From positions 310,001 through 374,000 of the forward strand of contig JH720319.1 of assembly GCA_000231825.2 (NCBI GenBank): a stretch of 64,000 nucleotides of DNA, in the 5' to 3' direction. Position numbers and translations under genes: made by a program. Below the pieces are notes generated by a model. It ran no database searches. It saw nothing but the letters and a program-made list of their open reading frames with translations, and was not told the DNA's origin. This document shows, in pieces, positions 38,313 through 49,427 of the stretch; within the stretch, counting starts at the first letter, position 1, and the number at the start of each line of letters is the position of its first letter. Origin of the DNA: Tetrahymena elliotti 4EA. Its lineage: Eukaryota > Ciliophora > Oligohymenophorea > Hymenostomatida > Tetrahymenidae.

Positions 38313-38412
38313 CTGCAATGCCAAAGGATTCTGTGCTTGGGAAAATTGCTAGATATCCTTTGAGCTTGCAGGTTATCATGGTAGTAGTTCTTAAAAGCGC
38401 GAGCTTGAGAAC
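38313..38412. ncRNA. candidate structured RNA: two hairpins beside H2A.Z
   Basis: Hairpin 1: CTGCAA (38313-38318) pairs with TTGCAG (38366-38371), and inside it AAAGGAT (38323-38329) pairs with ATCCTTT (38355-38361), separated by a 4x4 internal loop. Hairpin 2: GTTCT (38387-38391) pairs with AGAAC (38408-38412), enclosing AAGC/GCTT closed by a GCGA loop, which on the plus strand is a GNRA tetraloop. It sits 265-364 bases past the H2A.Z stop, so it is either a structured H2A.Z 3' UTR element (minus) or an independent RNA (plus). The GNRA loop favours plus. I recognise no known RNA family here. Confidence 0.35.
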
Positions 38413-38676
38413 AAACTTGAGAAGTAGGATAATTTATTTGGTTATTTGTATTATTTTACAGTGTTAATTATTATTTCATGATGAGGTTGATAAAAGACTT
38501 TGAGAGCTATTCCAAAAACGTTTATGCTTTTGCTTCTGTACAGCTTTTCCTTTCTCCATCTCTGAGCCAGTCAGTATAGTAATAATATATATATAGGTTG
38601 AATTATTTATGTTGATATAATAATATTGAATTTTATTGAGTTGTTTTGTAATTTTTTTAAGCATCTACAATACTAC

Positions 38677-39256
38677 TCAACGAGGTTCAGCAGTCTTAGC
38701 ACTAGATCTGTTTTTAGTGGAGTGCTTGCCCAAGAGAGCTTTATGAATGTGAGGAATGACACCACCACCAGCGATGGTAGCCTTGATCAAAATATCCAAT
38801 TCTTCATCACCTCTAATAGCCAAGAGCAAGTGACGAGGAGTGATTCTTCTGACTTTGAAATCCTTAGAAGCATTACCAGCCAATTCCAAAACTTCTGCTG
38901 TTAAATATTCCAAAATAGCAGCAGCATAAACAGCAGCAGTTGCACCAACTCTGTTCTTGGCACTAACTCTACCCTTCAAAAATCTGTGGATTCTACCGAC
39001 TGGGAACTTTATTATTATAATATTTTAGTGTTAATAAAATCACATCTGGGTCAAATGCCTCAGAATGATGGACATCCTGATGCCAATATTACCTACAAAC
39101 CAGCCTTATAAGAACGTGATTGAGGAGTCTTCTTATTCTTGGCACCTCCGACTTTACCACCTTTGCCACCTTTACCGCCTTTTCCGCCAGCCTAATTTAT
39201 TTGAAAATCATTTAAAAATGAGGTTAAGCCTCTCAAAAAAAAATTTAAATTACCAT
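38677..39256 (-). CDS. HTA3: histone variant H2A.Z (hv1)
   Basis: Exons 39256-39254, 39191-39093 and 39006-38677 give 143 residues. Exon 1 is nothing but the ATG. The N-terminal tail is [13 protein letters not shown], with evenly spaced acetylatable lysines. The histone fold follows ([54 protein letters not shown]). The H2A.Z signature [19 protein letters not shown] and the absence of an SQ tail separate it from canonical H2A and H2A.X. As I recall it, this matches T. thermophila hv1 residue for residue, the transcription-linked macronuclear variant. Codon use is strongly biased (GGT, AAG, GTC), as expected for an abundant protein, and far less AT-rich than its neighbours. A CCAAT-type element lies ~600 bases upstream. 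Confidence 0.97.
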
Positions 39257-40882
39257 TTTCTTTTTTACTTGTTTTTATTTCTTTTTCTTTTAATTTTTCT
39301 TTTTACTTTTTTCTTTTGTTTATTTGCTTTCTTTTTCTTCTTCTTGAGAAGAGAATCCTATATAATTAAAGATCGCAATAAATAAAATCAAAACAAAACA
39401 AAAGGATGATAAATCAAAGATAAAAGAAAGAAGGTATTATCATTATTGTTTATTTATTCATTGGAATCTTGCTTTTATTTTCCTTTGTTATTTTCATTCA
39501 TATTTGTCTTTCATTTCATTCACGCATCAATACAAAACCATTATAATAACTCTTTTGCCTTCAAATTCCAATAATTTGTTATTCAAGGTGGGAACTAATA
39601 TTCCTTTTATAGAGAGTAAATAATATAGAAGACTTAAAGCATGCAATCAATTATACAAGAAAGTCTTTGATAAGCTCATACAAAAATTGAATATAAATCA
39701 AATAATATAATCAATATAACATAAGCCGTATATTATTTACCTTTTTTAATATATAGAATGGTTTTGTTATGTATTTGGGGGGAAATCTAAATAATTTATA
39801 TAAGGGACTATCTTTACTCTTCATCCCGTAAAAAAAAAAATCTCAAATTTGATTGGATGAATTCAATCAAAATCCGATTTTTGAAGTGAGCATAATTTAT
39901 CTAATACATTTTTTATTTTCTTTTCAGTGATGATATAATAAATACTTTCATTTTCATTTTTAAAGCTCAATAAAATGCTTCTGCTTTTTTAAATTTTATG
40001 AAAATTATTTCTGAGTTAGAATTTAATAAATTTATTTGATTTTTTCATTCTAATTACTTATCTCCATATTTAAGTTTCTCAACTGCAGATTTAAATTGCC
40101 GTAAAAGAATTCTAAAACATAGATATATTAGCTAACTGAGAGTATAAGGAGTTAGGGGATTACTTTTAGATATTGCATTTTTGAAAGAACAAGTTATAAA
40201 TAATGTTACAATTACATTTATAGCTTTAGAAAAATTAATATTTGAAAAGAGGAAATAGGAATAAAAATCAACCAACAAATAAATCACCATCTAACTAACT
40301 AACATCTATTTTAAATTTGAAATGCAAATATATAATATTGTAAATTAAAACTCAGAATACAATTAGATGAATCAATCAATAAGTTCGAGATTGAGTAAAT
40401 CTAAATTTTATTTCTATTTAAAACAATTAAATCCTAATTTAAAAGCAGACATAGATTTTTTAATAATTCAAATTTTATCTTTTAAAAAAGAAAATTTGTC
40501 ATGAGATTAAATGAATTTCTATCATTCATTTTTTTAAATTGAATTAAATAAATTTTAAAGCGAGATTATTCAATTCCATTTGAAATATTGCTAAATCTTT
40601 TAATCCAAAAAAATAAAAATTTAAATTGAAAGCAATTTCTTTATTATTAAAAAGAAGCTTATAAGGTTAGACAATATGAATAAACATGCTACAAGTTCTA
40701 ATATTAAGTAGATTTTAAATTGAGATTTATTATTGCATTGATAATAGTCTTTGTTTATCTTAAATAAATAATTGATAGATTGATAATTTAAAAATAAAGA
40801 GAGAATTTTGTAATAAACAAAACCATCTATTTATTTTTAAATTATTGTTTTGTTTTTTAAATAGTAATGCTGTTCTGCTCCT
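39257..40882. other. H2A.Z upstream region
   Basis: Contains the H2A.Z promoter and 5' UTR. A second CCAAT (minus, 39460-39464) lies ~205 bases from the ATG, and the extended CCAAT element is at 39848-39859. The plus-strand open frame over the 5' end of H2A.Z is antisense shadow plus T-rich UTR. The rest is AT-rich, ending at the TMX2 3' end. Confidence 0.55.
39848..39859 (-). promoter_or_regulatory. CCAAT-type histone promoter element
   Basis: Reads CATCCAATCAAA on the minus strand. As I remember it, the conserved element reported upstream of Tetrahymena histone genes is TATCCAATCARA, so this matches at 11 of 12 positions and in the right orientation for H2A.Z. The distance to the ATG (~590 bases) is longer than usual. 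Confidence 0.45.
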
Positions 40883-42013
40883 TCAATCTTTCTTCTTTTG
40901 TTTCTTTTTTAATTCATTTTATGCATCGTTACTTTCTTCTTCAGGCTAAGAATCTTTAGTATCAAACCATCTATTGTGGAACTAAAAGAATTTTTCAAAA
41001 GCTTTCTATTTATTTCAAAAAAATAAAAGAAAAAACATTTTGTTTCATCTTTACTAAAAATATTTATTTACTCTTTTCCATTTCTTTAATTGCTTGCCTA
41101 AATAAGTGTTTGAATCTTCACAGGGATATCTTTAAGCAAGGACACCATCTTCAAAAAGTATTAATGTTGGAAATTCATTAGATTCTGGTGCTACATTTAT
41201 ATCTAATTCGTCATAAATTCCCTTGACTTTATTTACATCAACTATTTTCAAATAACAAATATTTTTTGAATTATTCTTCAGATTGATAATCATTTTATTC
41301 AGATTTATATTCCACTAATTCTTTCTAAACTAATTAAAAATTTACCTGAGTAGAATTTAAATTTATTGGTTGCATATTTTTCTGCAAAATAGGCCCATAA
41401 TGCACGAGTCTAATATATAATAAAAAATTATCAGTTATTGATATTATTTATGCTTTTAAATATTCTATTTTTTTAAATGTTTAAGAATTACTTCTGTAGA
41501 GAGTTCTTCATTATCTCTATAGAATTCAACAAATTACATATTTGTATCTTTAAAAGTAAGTACACTTTCATCTCTCTTATTACCCTTTTTAGCATATTTT
41601 TTTACTGCTTAGAACCACTATTCTTCATTTCTTATGGGTGTAATTTTTGAGCATTTACCAAGGTATTTGGGTTGTTTCAAAAATAAGAACATTGCCATAA
41701 ATATTGTAAAATATAATATTCCTGTAGGCATATCATATACTAAATAACGAGCTATAATAGTGATTTTTGCAATATTTAAATAATTTTTAAAGAATTGCTC
41801 TCCTGAACAAGATTATATATACTTCACTACAAATAATGCTAGCAGAGAGAAAAACACATTACCCTTAGATTAGAAATTATAAACTATAGATGTCCAAGAA
41901 TGTTAGCTATATTCTTTTACTAGATAATGATAGAAATGGTATGATATATAGCATATCAAAAATAAGGTATTTATGATATAGTAGCTATGATTAAACCTTT
42001 AAATCAACTACAT
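40883..42013 (-). CDS. TMX2-like thioredoxin-related transmembrane protein
   Basis: Exons 42013-41492, 41409-41346, 41241-41072 and 41005-40883 join in frame to 292 residues. The N-terminal ~135 residues hold several membrane helices (IINTLFLICYISYHF, FFSLLALFVVKYIQ, ILYFTIFMAMFLFL). A thioredoxin-like domain follows: FVEFYRDNEELSTETRALW, FYSVDVNK, then NEFPTLILFEDGVLAQRYP with the cis-Pro of the fold. The tail is Lys-rich (KKKQKKKD), a possible ER retrieval or charged tail. Order and spacing match animal TMX2, an ER and mitochondria-contact protein. The usual CXXC is absent (REDOX position reads RDNEEL), so it is unlikely to be an active oxidoreductase. Confidence 0.87.
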
Positions 42014-43536
42014 TTTTGCTATTTAATAATCTAAATTGTTTCTAATAAACCTTTTTATTCTGTTAACTTATAAAGCTAATATGGAGGATCTCTTAAAAAG
42101 AAAAAAATATCTTTTAACAAAATTTATTAATTTTAATATGAAAAACTATTAAATTATTATTATAGGATTAAATAAATACACATTTAATTTTTAATAAAGG
42201 TTATGGCATGTTATTTGAATAAATTAGGATCGTGTAAGCATCATAAAAAACTGGAGATTTAACACTAAAACTCCTTATCTATTCCTAAAATAGGTACCAT
42301 TTAAGAATTCTTCTTAATTTCCATATATTTGCAACTTAAAAAGGAAAAAAAAAAGTTAATAAGCAATAATTAGAACTCTCTGAAAAAAAGATGTTTTTAT
42401 TCATTCTAAATACTGAATAAAATTAAATTATAAAATTAAACATTTAAATGTTGAGAATTCAATTAATTGATATCTCTTTTACATTTGAGATATTTCAAAT
42501 CAAAATTTTTTATTCAATAAAATAGGCATAAATAATAATTAATGTAATTAGGAAATACTAAAATTGTTATAAAACTCATTTGGTGAGTGAGTCAAATGAG
42601 CATGAAATAAGGTATTATTAAAAATAACCATTTTTAATTGTAAAAAATAAATGAGTTTACTATTAAAGCAATTTATTAATATTTTTGTTATTTCATCAAT
42701 TGAAATAAAGAGCAATCAGAATTTATATGATTCTCCTTCAAAATTTTTTATTCAGATTTAACAACCTTAAAATAAAATAAAAAAAATGTTTTTAATAATT
42801 AGATTTTTATAAAATTATTCAAATATTTTTAAAGTATTAACAAGAGTAAAAGAATATTTTAAAAAAATATTTTTAATTAGAAAACTTTATTATCTTAATA
42901 TTAGCCATATTTATTACTATTATTTGTTAAAATTATGAAAATATAGATGAGTTACCATCTAAAAAAAATTAATTTATTCAATTTGTTGGTTCATTGACAA
43001 TACTATTAAATGCCTATTATAAAACGGTTTTTGAGTTAATTTTTTATTTTTCTGAAATAGTAAAAAGAATATAAAAATATAAGATATATTTTAATTTGAT
43101 CAATCAAAAATTAAATTATTTCAAAGTTTCTTTCTTACTTGATTTTTAAATAGAATTTTCAAGTTTTTAGAAAGCTGTGTTACATTTCACGAATTAAAAA
43201 TATGTTCAGCTCTTTCTTGATTCCGACCGAATAGAAATTTCATTTGAGCTGAATTATGTATTTGATTGAATTAATTAAAGATTTGAAAAAAGTTAGATAG
43301 CTTATGTTGATATGAATGTTAACTATGTAAATAAAAAGATAGCTGTATGGAATTGAATGATGGGTTGCTTTTAATTAATAATCTACAAATATTTTATTCA
43401 TGCATCTTAGTATACATATAAAGATAAATCAAATATTATTGAAAAGCAAAAATCAAATCTTAAAAATCTTTTGAAAAATAACTTTTGATTTTTAAAATTA
43501 ATAAACAGTACAAGTTAAATATTAAGATTTTAAGCA
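42014..43536. other. divergent intergenic region
   Basis: Holds the promoters of the TMX2-like gene (minus) and the coiled-coil gene (plus). AT-rich; no other feature supported. Confidence 0.55.
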
Positions 43537-46500
43537 ATGAGTGATTATAGACAAGAAGTAGAGAAAAAAGTAAATTTATTAAATTCTATTAATATGAGTA
43601 ATTTCAACAAAACAAATTATATTCAAGTAGCTATCTAAAAGGAGTTAAAGCAATGAAGTTTCTTTAATAGTTTAAGACATATTAAACCAAAATAACTAAA
43701 ATAATAACACTTAAATTTCATATCAATTACAAACTGGACCACTTTCTGCAAATACAACTTTCAACTAATAAAATATCTTAAATTCTACTTTTAACAGAAG
43801 GAAGGAGTCTGCTAGAGGTTCATATACAAATATTATGGATAGTAATTAAAATTTATAGCAATCTTATTTTAAAATTTAATTTTTTGTTTTAAAATCGTTA
43901 AATTATGTTTTAAACACTCTGTAATTATTAATCTGCTTTTACTTAAAAAACTTTTAATTTTTATATTCTACTATGATATTTTTTTATCAAAAAGGAAGTT
44001 GGATTGGTAAGTAAGATAAAGATGGTATTCTGATCTACTGCAACGAACTAAATAGATAGATAGAGTAGAAAAACTAAGAGCTTAATAAGGCATATAAAGA
44101 GTGTAGTATCTATAAAGTAGCTGTGGAATAAAAAATATAGGAATGTTTAAGAGAAGGGACTAACCCACTAAATCCAGTTGTTGAACTTCTTTAAAAGGAA
44201 AGAAATGACTTGAAATCAGAAATAATTGAATTAAGTGCGAGTGAAAATTTTTTAAAGGATGAAATACAGAGATTGGAATTGCAAGGGAATTAATAAGACA
44301 AAGTTCTGAGAGAATATGAATCCCTTCTTGAATCAAAAGATAAAGCTATTTTAGAATTAAAAGATAAATATGAATTGGATTAAAAAAAGAATGAGTAACT
44401 CAATCATGAGATAATTAACTTTTAAGAAGTTTATGATTCTAAAGAAAAGCTCTAAACTTAATTGGAAAACAGAATATATGTACTTGAATAGGAAAATATA
44501 GAGTTAAGAGCTAGATTAGAGAATATAGAAATGGAGTATAAAGGCTATCTAGGCTAGTTTGAAGGAGAAAAATCTAAGATTTTAGAAGAATGTCAAAAAT
44601 TTAATAGTTTAAAGGAAAATTTAGGAGAAACATTTTCTGTTATTGGTCAGTTCATTAATGATTTCTCCAAAGTTACTAAACTTAAAAATATCTAATCAAT
44701 TACAGTCGATTCCTTTAGTAAGATGATTACTTAATTTGATTTTAATGTCTAAGCATAAGAAGTTGAATCTATCGATTTTCTATAAAAATGGATAGTCAGT
44801 CTTTTTGAATAAGTCGAAGTAATTAGTTGATTCTTATCTTTTTATTATCTCTCTTAATTCTTAAGCAAAATTAAAAATACCTATCATACACCCTGTCTAT
44901 TATTGATGTTTGGGTTAATTTAAAATAGAAATTAAAACTTAGTTAATGATTGATACTAAAACTTAATTATTTTATTTTAAATGGATAGATTTAAATAGCT
45001 TGAAAAAATTTATTTTAGTTTTCATTAGCTTTATTAAGAATTTTCTAACAAATAATTTGAATAAAATAGTTTTAGACTAATATGATATTGAAGCTTGAAG
45101 AAGAAGCTGAAGCAAATAATGATAGGATTAAAGATTTATAATAGGATTTATATGAATCTGTGAATATTGGTAAAATTTTCAAAGAAAAAGAAATTAAACT
45201 TTTGAAAGAGATAGAAATGATTAAAAAGAATTACGAGGAAGATAAAGGATAAATTTAAGATAACCTTTTAAAAGAAAATTAATTTATTATTGAAAATTAA
45301 TAAACAAAAAAATAAGTTAATGGGTTATTAGATTAGCTTTCAAGTGCTTATGAAGAAGTATCTTTTTTTAATTTTTGTTTTACATTTGTAACTAGAATTT
45401 TTTGGTTTTAGGTCTAAAATTTACGTGATGAAATGGAAACTAGCTAATAGCTTCATCAAGCTAAAGAATAGTAAGAAAAAATATTGAAAGATAACATAGA
45501 AGAACTTTAGAGAGAATGTGAAAAAATGAAAAATCAAAAAGAAATTTTCTAAAATGCTCTCTTTAAGTATTTAAAATTAATTCAAAGAAGAATTTTTAAG
45601 AAAAAAATTATTAAATTTATAAATAGATTATGCCACATCTTACCTCATGTTGAATTAGAGCAACTAATCAAAGAATTTATTTAAAACAATGAATAATTAT
45701 ATCTTGCATAGATTGAGCAAGAAGAACAAGAATAGTAATTCTAAGAAAATGATGAAGATTTAAAAAAATCAGTGAAAGAAGATACTTTAAACTCAAAATA
45801 AATAATTTCAAAAAGAAAAGTTGTTGAACAAATAAGAGAAAATTTAAAAAATGTTGTTTCTAAATGCAGAAAATTAAGAGAAAGAGAATCTTTTATTCTA
45901 AATGAAATAGATAAAATTTCTTAGTTAGAGAAGTAGAGAATTGAAAAATCTCTCACAATAGAAAGAGAATATTATAAGGTATTTCAATTAAAAAATATTT
46001 ATTTTTGTTTATTAATGCTTTATTATTTTTAGATGAAAAGTTTGATGTAATACGAATAAAAAAGAAATGAAGCTTTAATTAGATAAGCTAATCACTCACC
46101 TAACACAGGATTACTTAAAAATAGTAACATTTATCAATAATCTCCTAATTATAGTGATATTTTAAGCTAGAAGTAAAATTAATTTATTAATCTAAAATAA
46201 AAACAAATTAAATTTGAATAGAAATTAACTTTTGAGCAGCAACGAATTAGATTATCAGAGATAATCTGAGTTTAATAACAAAGAAAATGAAAGAGATTAA
46301 AATATTAAATTAAAGACTGAAGATGATCTATAAAGTTAAGTAATATACAATCAACAATCAGATAGATTAGGTAAAATTTAAAGTTTCAAGATTTAACATT
46401 AATAAATATTTCTATAAAAATAGATGCCTAATCAATCAGAAATAAAATAGCAAAGTAATAGTCTCTTTCGAGGTAGATAAGTGCTTCGATGCTTGATGTA

Positions 46501-46749
46501 AATAAAGATAAAATAATTAATAATCTTTTAAGTTCAAACATATCATTGAGAAATAACGTCACAACATTAAAAAATTCCTCATCTCTCAACAATTTGAATC
46601 TAAATTATGGAAAAAAGACATCTATTGATATTTAATATAGCATGATTGGGAGCCAGGATAAAAATGCTATGCTTCGTATGAAGTTGGAAGATAAATTAAT
46701 GAACTCTAAAAGAAATTTAGGATTAACTAACAAATAAAATTATTAATGA
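43537..46749 (+). CDS. large coiled-coil protein, unknown family
   Basis: Eight exons: 43537-43569, 43628-43841, 43995-44818, 45076-45357, 45412-45978, 46033-46172, 46222-46370 and 46424-46749. They join in frame to 844 residues. The N-terminal ~85 residues are Asn/Gln/Ser-rich. From ~95 to ~680 the protein is largely predicted coiled coil with Glu/Lys heptads (ELNKAYKECSIYK, KLQTQLENRIYVLEQENIEL, KLEEEAEANNDRIKDL), broken near 290-350 by a more hydrophobic stretch (FSVIGQFINDFSKV). A basic patch near 500 reads KLIQRRIFKKKIIKF. The C-terminus is Ser/Asn-rich. A cytoskeletal, basal-body or scaffold role is typical for such proteins but is inference. Start and intron choices follow phase agreement only. 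Confidence 0.78.
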
Positions 46750-47317
46750 TTAATTAATTTACTAAATGTTTAAAAAAGTTTTTGTTATTTCATTTTAACT
46801 TTTAACAAATTTTTAAATAAAGTATTTCTTATTCAAACAGAAAATCAAGGGACAACTAACATCTATTTAATACCAAATAATTATCATAATTTTTAAGTTC
46901 AAACCCATACAGTAAGTTCTTATTCTGAGTTCTTTATTATTATATCCGCTATTTTAAAACAACAGTTAATTCTTATTTGATAGTACCAATACCAAATCCA
47001 ATTAACTTCAAAATAAATATTTCATTTTTGGATAAGTTTTTCCAAATATTCATTTATAGATTATCTATGCATCATTTATTTTCAAAAGTCTTATTGAAAT
47101 TAAGTAAAATAAAAATGTATTTTCTATTAATATTAAATCAATAGAATCCATTAATAGTTAATTCTTATCTATTATCAATTTAATCTCTATTACACAAGAG
47201 TAATATCATCTCAAAATCCAAGCAAATTTTATGAGGTCCCACTCCATTTTTTTATTTTTATATATGTTCCATAAAAAAAAAATTATTATTTGAATTGAAA
47301 GATTTTTTGCGCTTTTT
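46750..47317. other. convergent spacer
   Basis: 3' regions of the coiled-coil gene (plus) and the B-box-like gene (minus). AT-rich, no gene seen. Confidence 0.6.
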
Positions 47318-48925
47318 TCACATTAAATCATCAAATTCAGGTACTATTAATACTTAATTTATCGTAGCTTTATCATCTTTATATGCAAGTTCTACTCCAA
47401 ATCTATACAATCCAGATATCTAAATCTTGTTTTTATCTGTCACTTCTGAAACATTCTCATATTTTGGATAATCAGCTACTTTTAGGATTTAATTGCCTAT
47501 GTTAATTCTCATTTCAAAGGTTCTATTAATATTACTGTTGTTGCCTTAACATAGCTTTTAACCTTTAACTATTTTTCCTATTCCTTCTTTATCATTACTT
47601 TCACAATAAGATATCTTCAAATTACACAATAATTTGGATTCTTTTAACTTATTTAAGATTAAACCAAACAAAATAAAAGTATCTTGAGAGTTGGAATTAG
47701 ATTAAATATTTATTCTAAAAATATAGTTGGTATTTATATCAAGATTGAAATTGCAAAAACTTAATTTATTCCCATATTTTAATTATTTAATTTGAATTCC
47801 CTATTCGCTATGCTCTATACTTTAGAAATTAGAAGATTGGCTTTAAAACTCAACTAAATCTGTAATATCATAAGACATCTTAGAGTAATCAAGAAATTAA
47901 ATTTCAGGAAAAAGCTCAGTCATCTCATTTGATATGCTTAATTAATTTACCCATTTTTGTATATTTAATATGTTATTTTTTATCTTAAAAGTCTTGATTT
48001 ATTGATTAAATTTCTCTTCCTCTGTTGCACTTTCTTATAAGCTGATCAATTCACATAGTTCTCCTAATTTATCTAATTTTTCTTAGCTCATTATCTAGAA
48101 CCTTTCTCTTTTTTATTTGTTGTAAGTCTTTCCAGCAAAATCCTCTTAATTTTAGTTAATATTAGTCAGATTATTCAAGTATTCATTGATGAATTAAAGA
48201 TACTCCTCACTGCAGTAGTTAGTTTTATTTTTAATTAGCTCAAGTATGTTTTCTTTTTCACTTTATTTGACAGGTTTATGAGAAAATTCATCAAGACTGA
48301 AAAAGTTTATTGATTTCACACTATTAATAATATTTTATAAAATTTATTCTGGTTAACTAGAATTAAATTTTTTTATTAAAGAATCATAATCTTTGATAGC
48401 TTCTTTCATAATTTGCGTGTTTTAAGTAATATTTTATTTTTGAAGCTAAAATATTTTTTTAAGGTCATCATTAATATCATCTTTCTCATATTTAAGGATA
48501 TTTTTTAATTCTCCTTTGTTAGATACAACATTGTACTTTTCAATTACTTTGTTTTTGTATTAATTTAAAGTTGAAATCTTTGTTTTTATTTATCCTTTTA
48601 GTATTTCTACAGCTTAGGCAAACTGCTTTTCAAGCTCTTCTACATATTAATTCATTTTATTTTAAAGCTCTTATATTTGGTTCTAATTGATATTCATCTC
48701 ATTTAAGGTTTCCATGATACACTTGTCATTTAATAGAGGGTAATCATAAAAAATGCTATTTTCATCTGACTTAACTATTTCTTCAATACCAATGAATTCA
48801 AGAATTTTATGCTTTTTAACACAATCTATGCATATTTCTTGATAGTCCAACTTATCGCTATACTAGATCATTAAAATCTATTTGCTGTGCCATTTGCAAA
48901 TTCTTTTGAGTTCGCTTTAATCCAT
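47318..48925 (-). CDS. B-box-like zinc-finger coiled-coil protein
   Basis: A single exon of 535 residues. The N-terminus has a zinc-finger-like pattern with ligands Cys10, His13, Cys32, Cys35 and His39 (CKWH, CIDCVKKH), reminiscent of a B-box. Residues ~80-330 are helical and charged (coiled coil: MNINQNQIQELQNKM, QYVEELEKQFAQAVEIL). Residues ~370-535 look globular and beta-rich (KLSFCNFNLDINTNYIF, LYRFGVELAYKDDKATI), as in the TRIM-like layout of B-box, coiled coil and beta-sandwich, but I cannot identify a SPRY domain. No RING is present. The frame stays open upstream to an ATG at 49081, which would add 52 residues. I chose 48925 because its context (AAATGG) is better and the zinc finger then sits at the N-terminus. 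Confidence 0.72.
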
Positions 48926-49427
48926 TTAATATTTTTCTTCTTCTAGTTTATCAATATTTTTAATTAATTTTTAAGATTTATTACTTCCTAAAAATATAGA
49001 TAGATTTAAGCTTAAATATTAGAATTATTTTTTTATTTGAGAAATATCCAAAAGGATAATAAGAAATTTCATTATCTCCATAAATAAAATTTTTTTAATT
49101 TTGGGAAGCAAACATTTTTTTTTTTCAACTGATTTTTAATTTGATATTTAGTTTTACATATATTTAAATAAACATAAATTGTTGTTTATGATTAAGGAGT
49201 ACAAAATTTAGAAAAATCTGAGAAGAAAAGATAAAAACTTGATATTTATATGACAACAAAAAGGGTTGTGGAGTGATGGATGGATGGATAAAAATATATA
49301 TATCAATTTAGTTTAATAATTTTATAGCAATAATTGTATTCTAATAAAACTTTCAGTGCTGTTTTTAAGATGAATTTTGTTTAGTTTTAAAAAGATGTAG
49401 ATCATGGTGTTGCAGTATATATAATTT
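48926..49427. other. spacer between B-box-like gene and RIB72
   Basis: 5' region of the B-box-like gene and 3' UTR of RIB72. The first part may be coding if the alternative start at 49081 is used. Nothing else seen. Confidence 0.5.

Larger units (their letters stand above)
35599..38676. other. 3 kb spacer; left half inert, right half GC-elevated with broken frames
   Basis: 35599-37050 is plain AT-rich DNA. From ~37080 to 38560 GC rises markedly and short coding-like runs occur on both strands, none forming a whole gene. Examples on the minus strand are LLFEADINLDGIIKLPF at ~37830-37900 and SQARAFKNYYHDNLQAQ at ~38350-38420; on the plus strand there is a 78-codon frame from 37750. Several strong hairpins lie inside and are listed separately. 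The last ~300 bases are the 3' UTR of H2A.Z. Confidence 0.55.

Noticed and set aside
38476..38566. box C/D snoRNA candidate (ATGATGA ... CTGA, ~90 bases apart, plus strand)
   Set aside because: No terminal stem flanks the boxes and no C'/D' pair is clear. The motifs are short enough to occur by chance.
38626..38904. 92-codon plus-strand open frame
   Set aside because: Antisense to H2A.Z.
39065..39385. 106-codon plus-strand open frame
   Set aside because: Antisense to the H2A.Z 5' exons followed by T-rich UTR.
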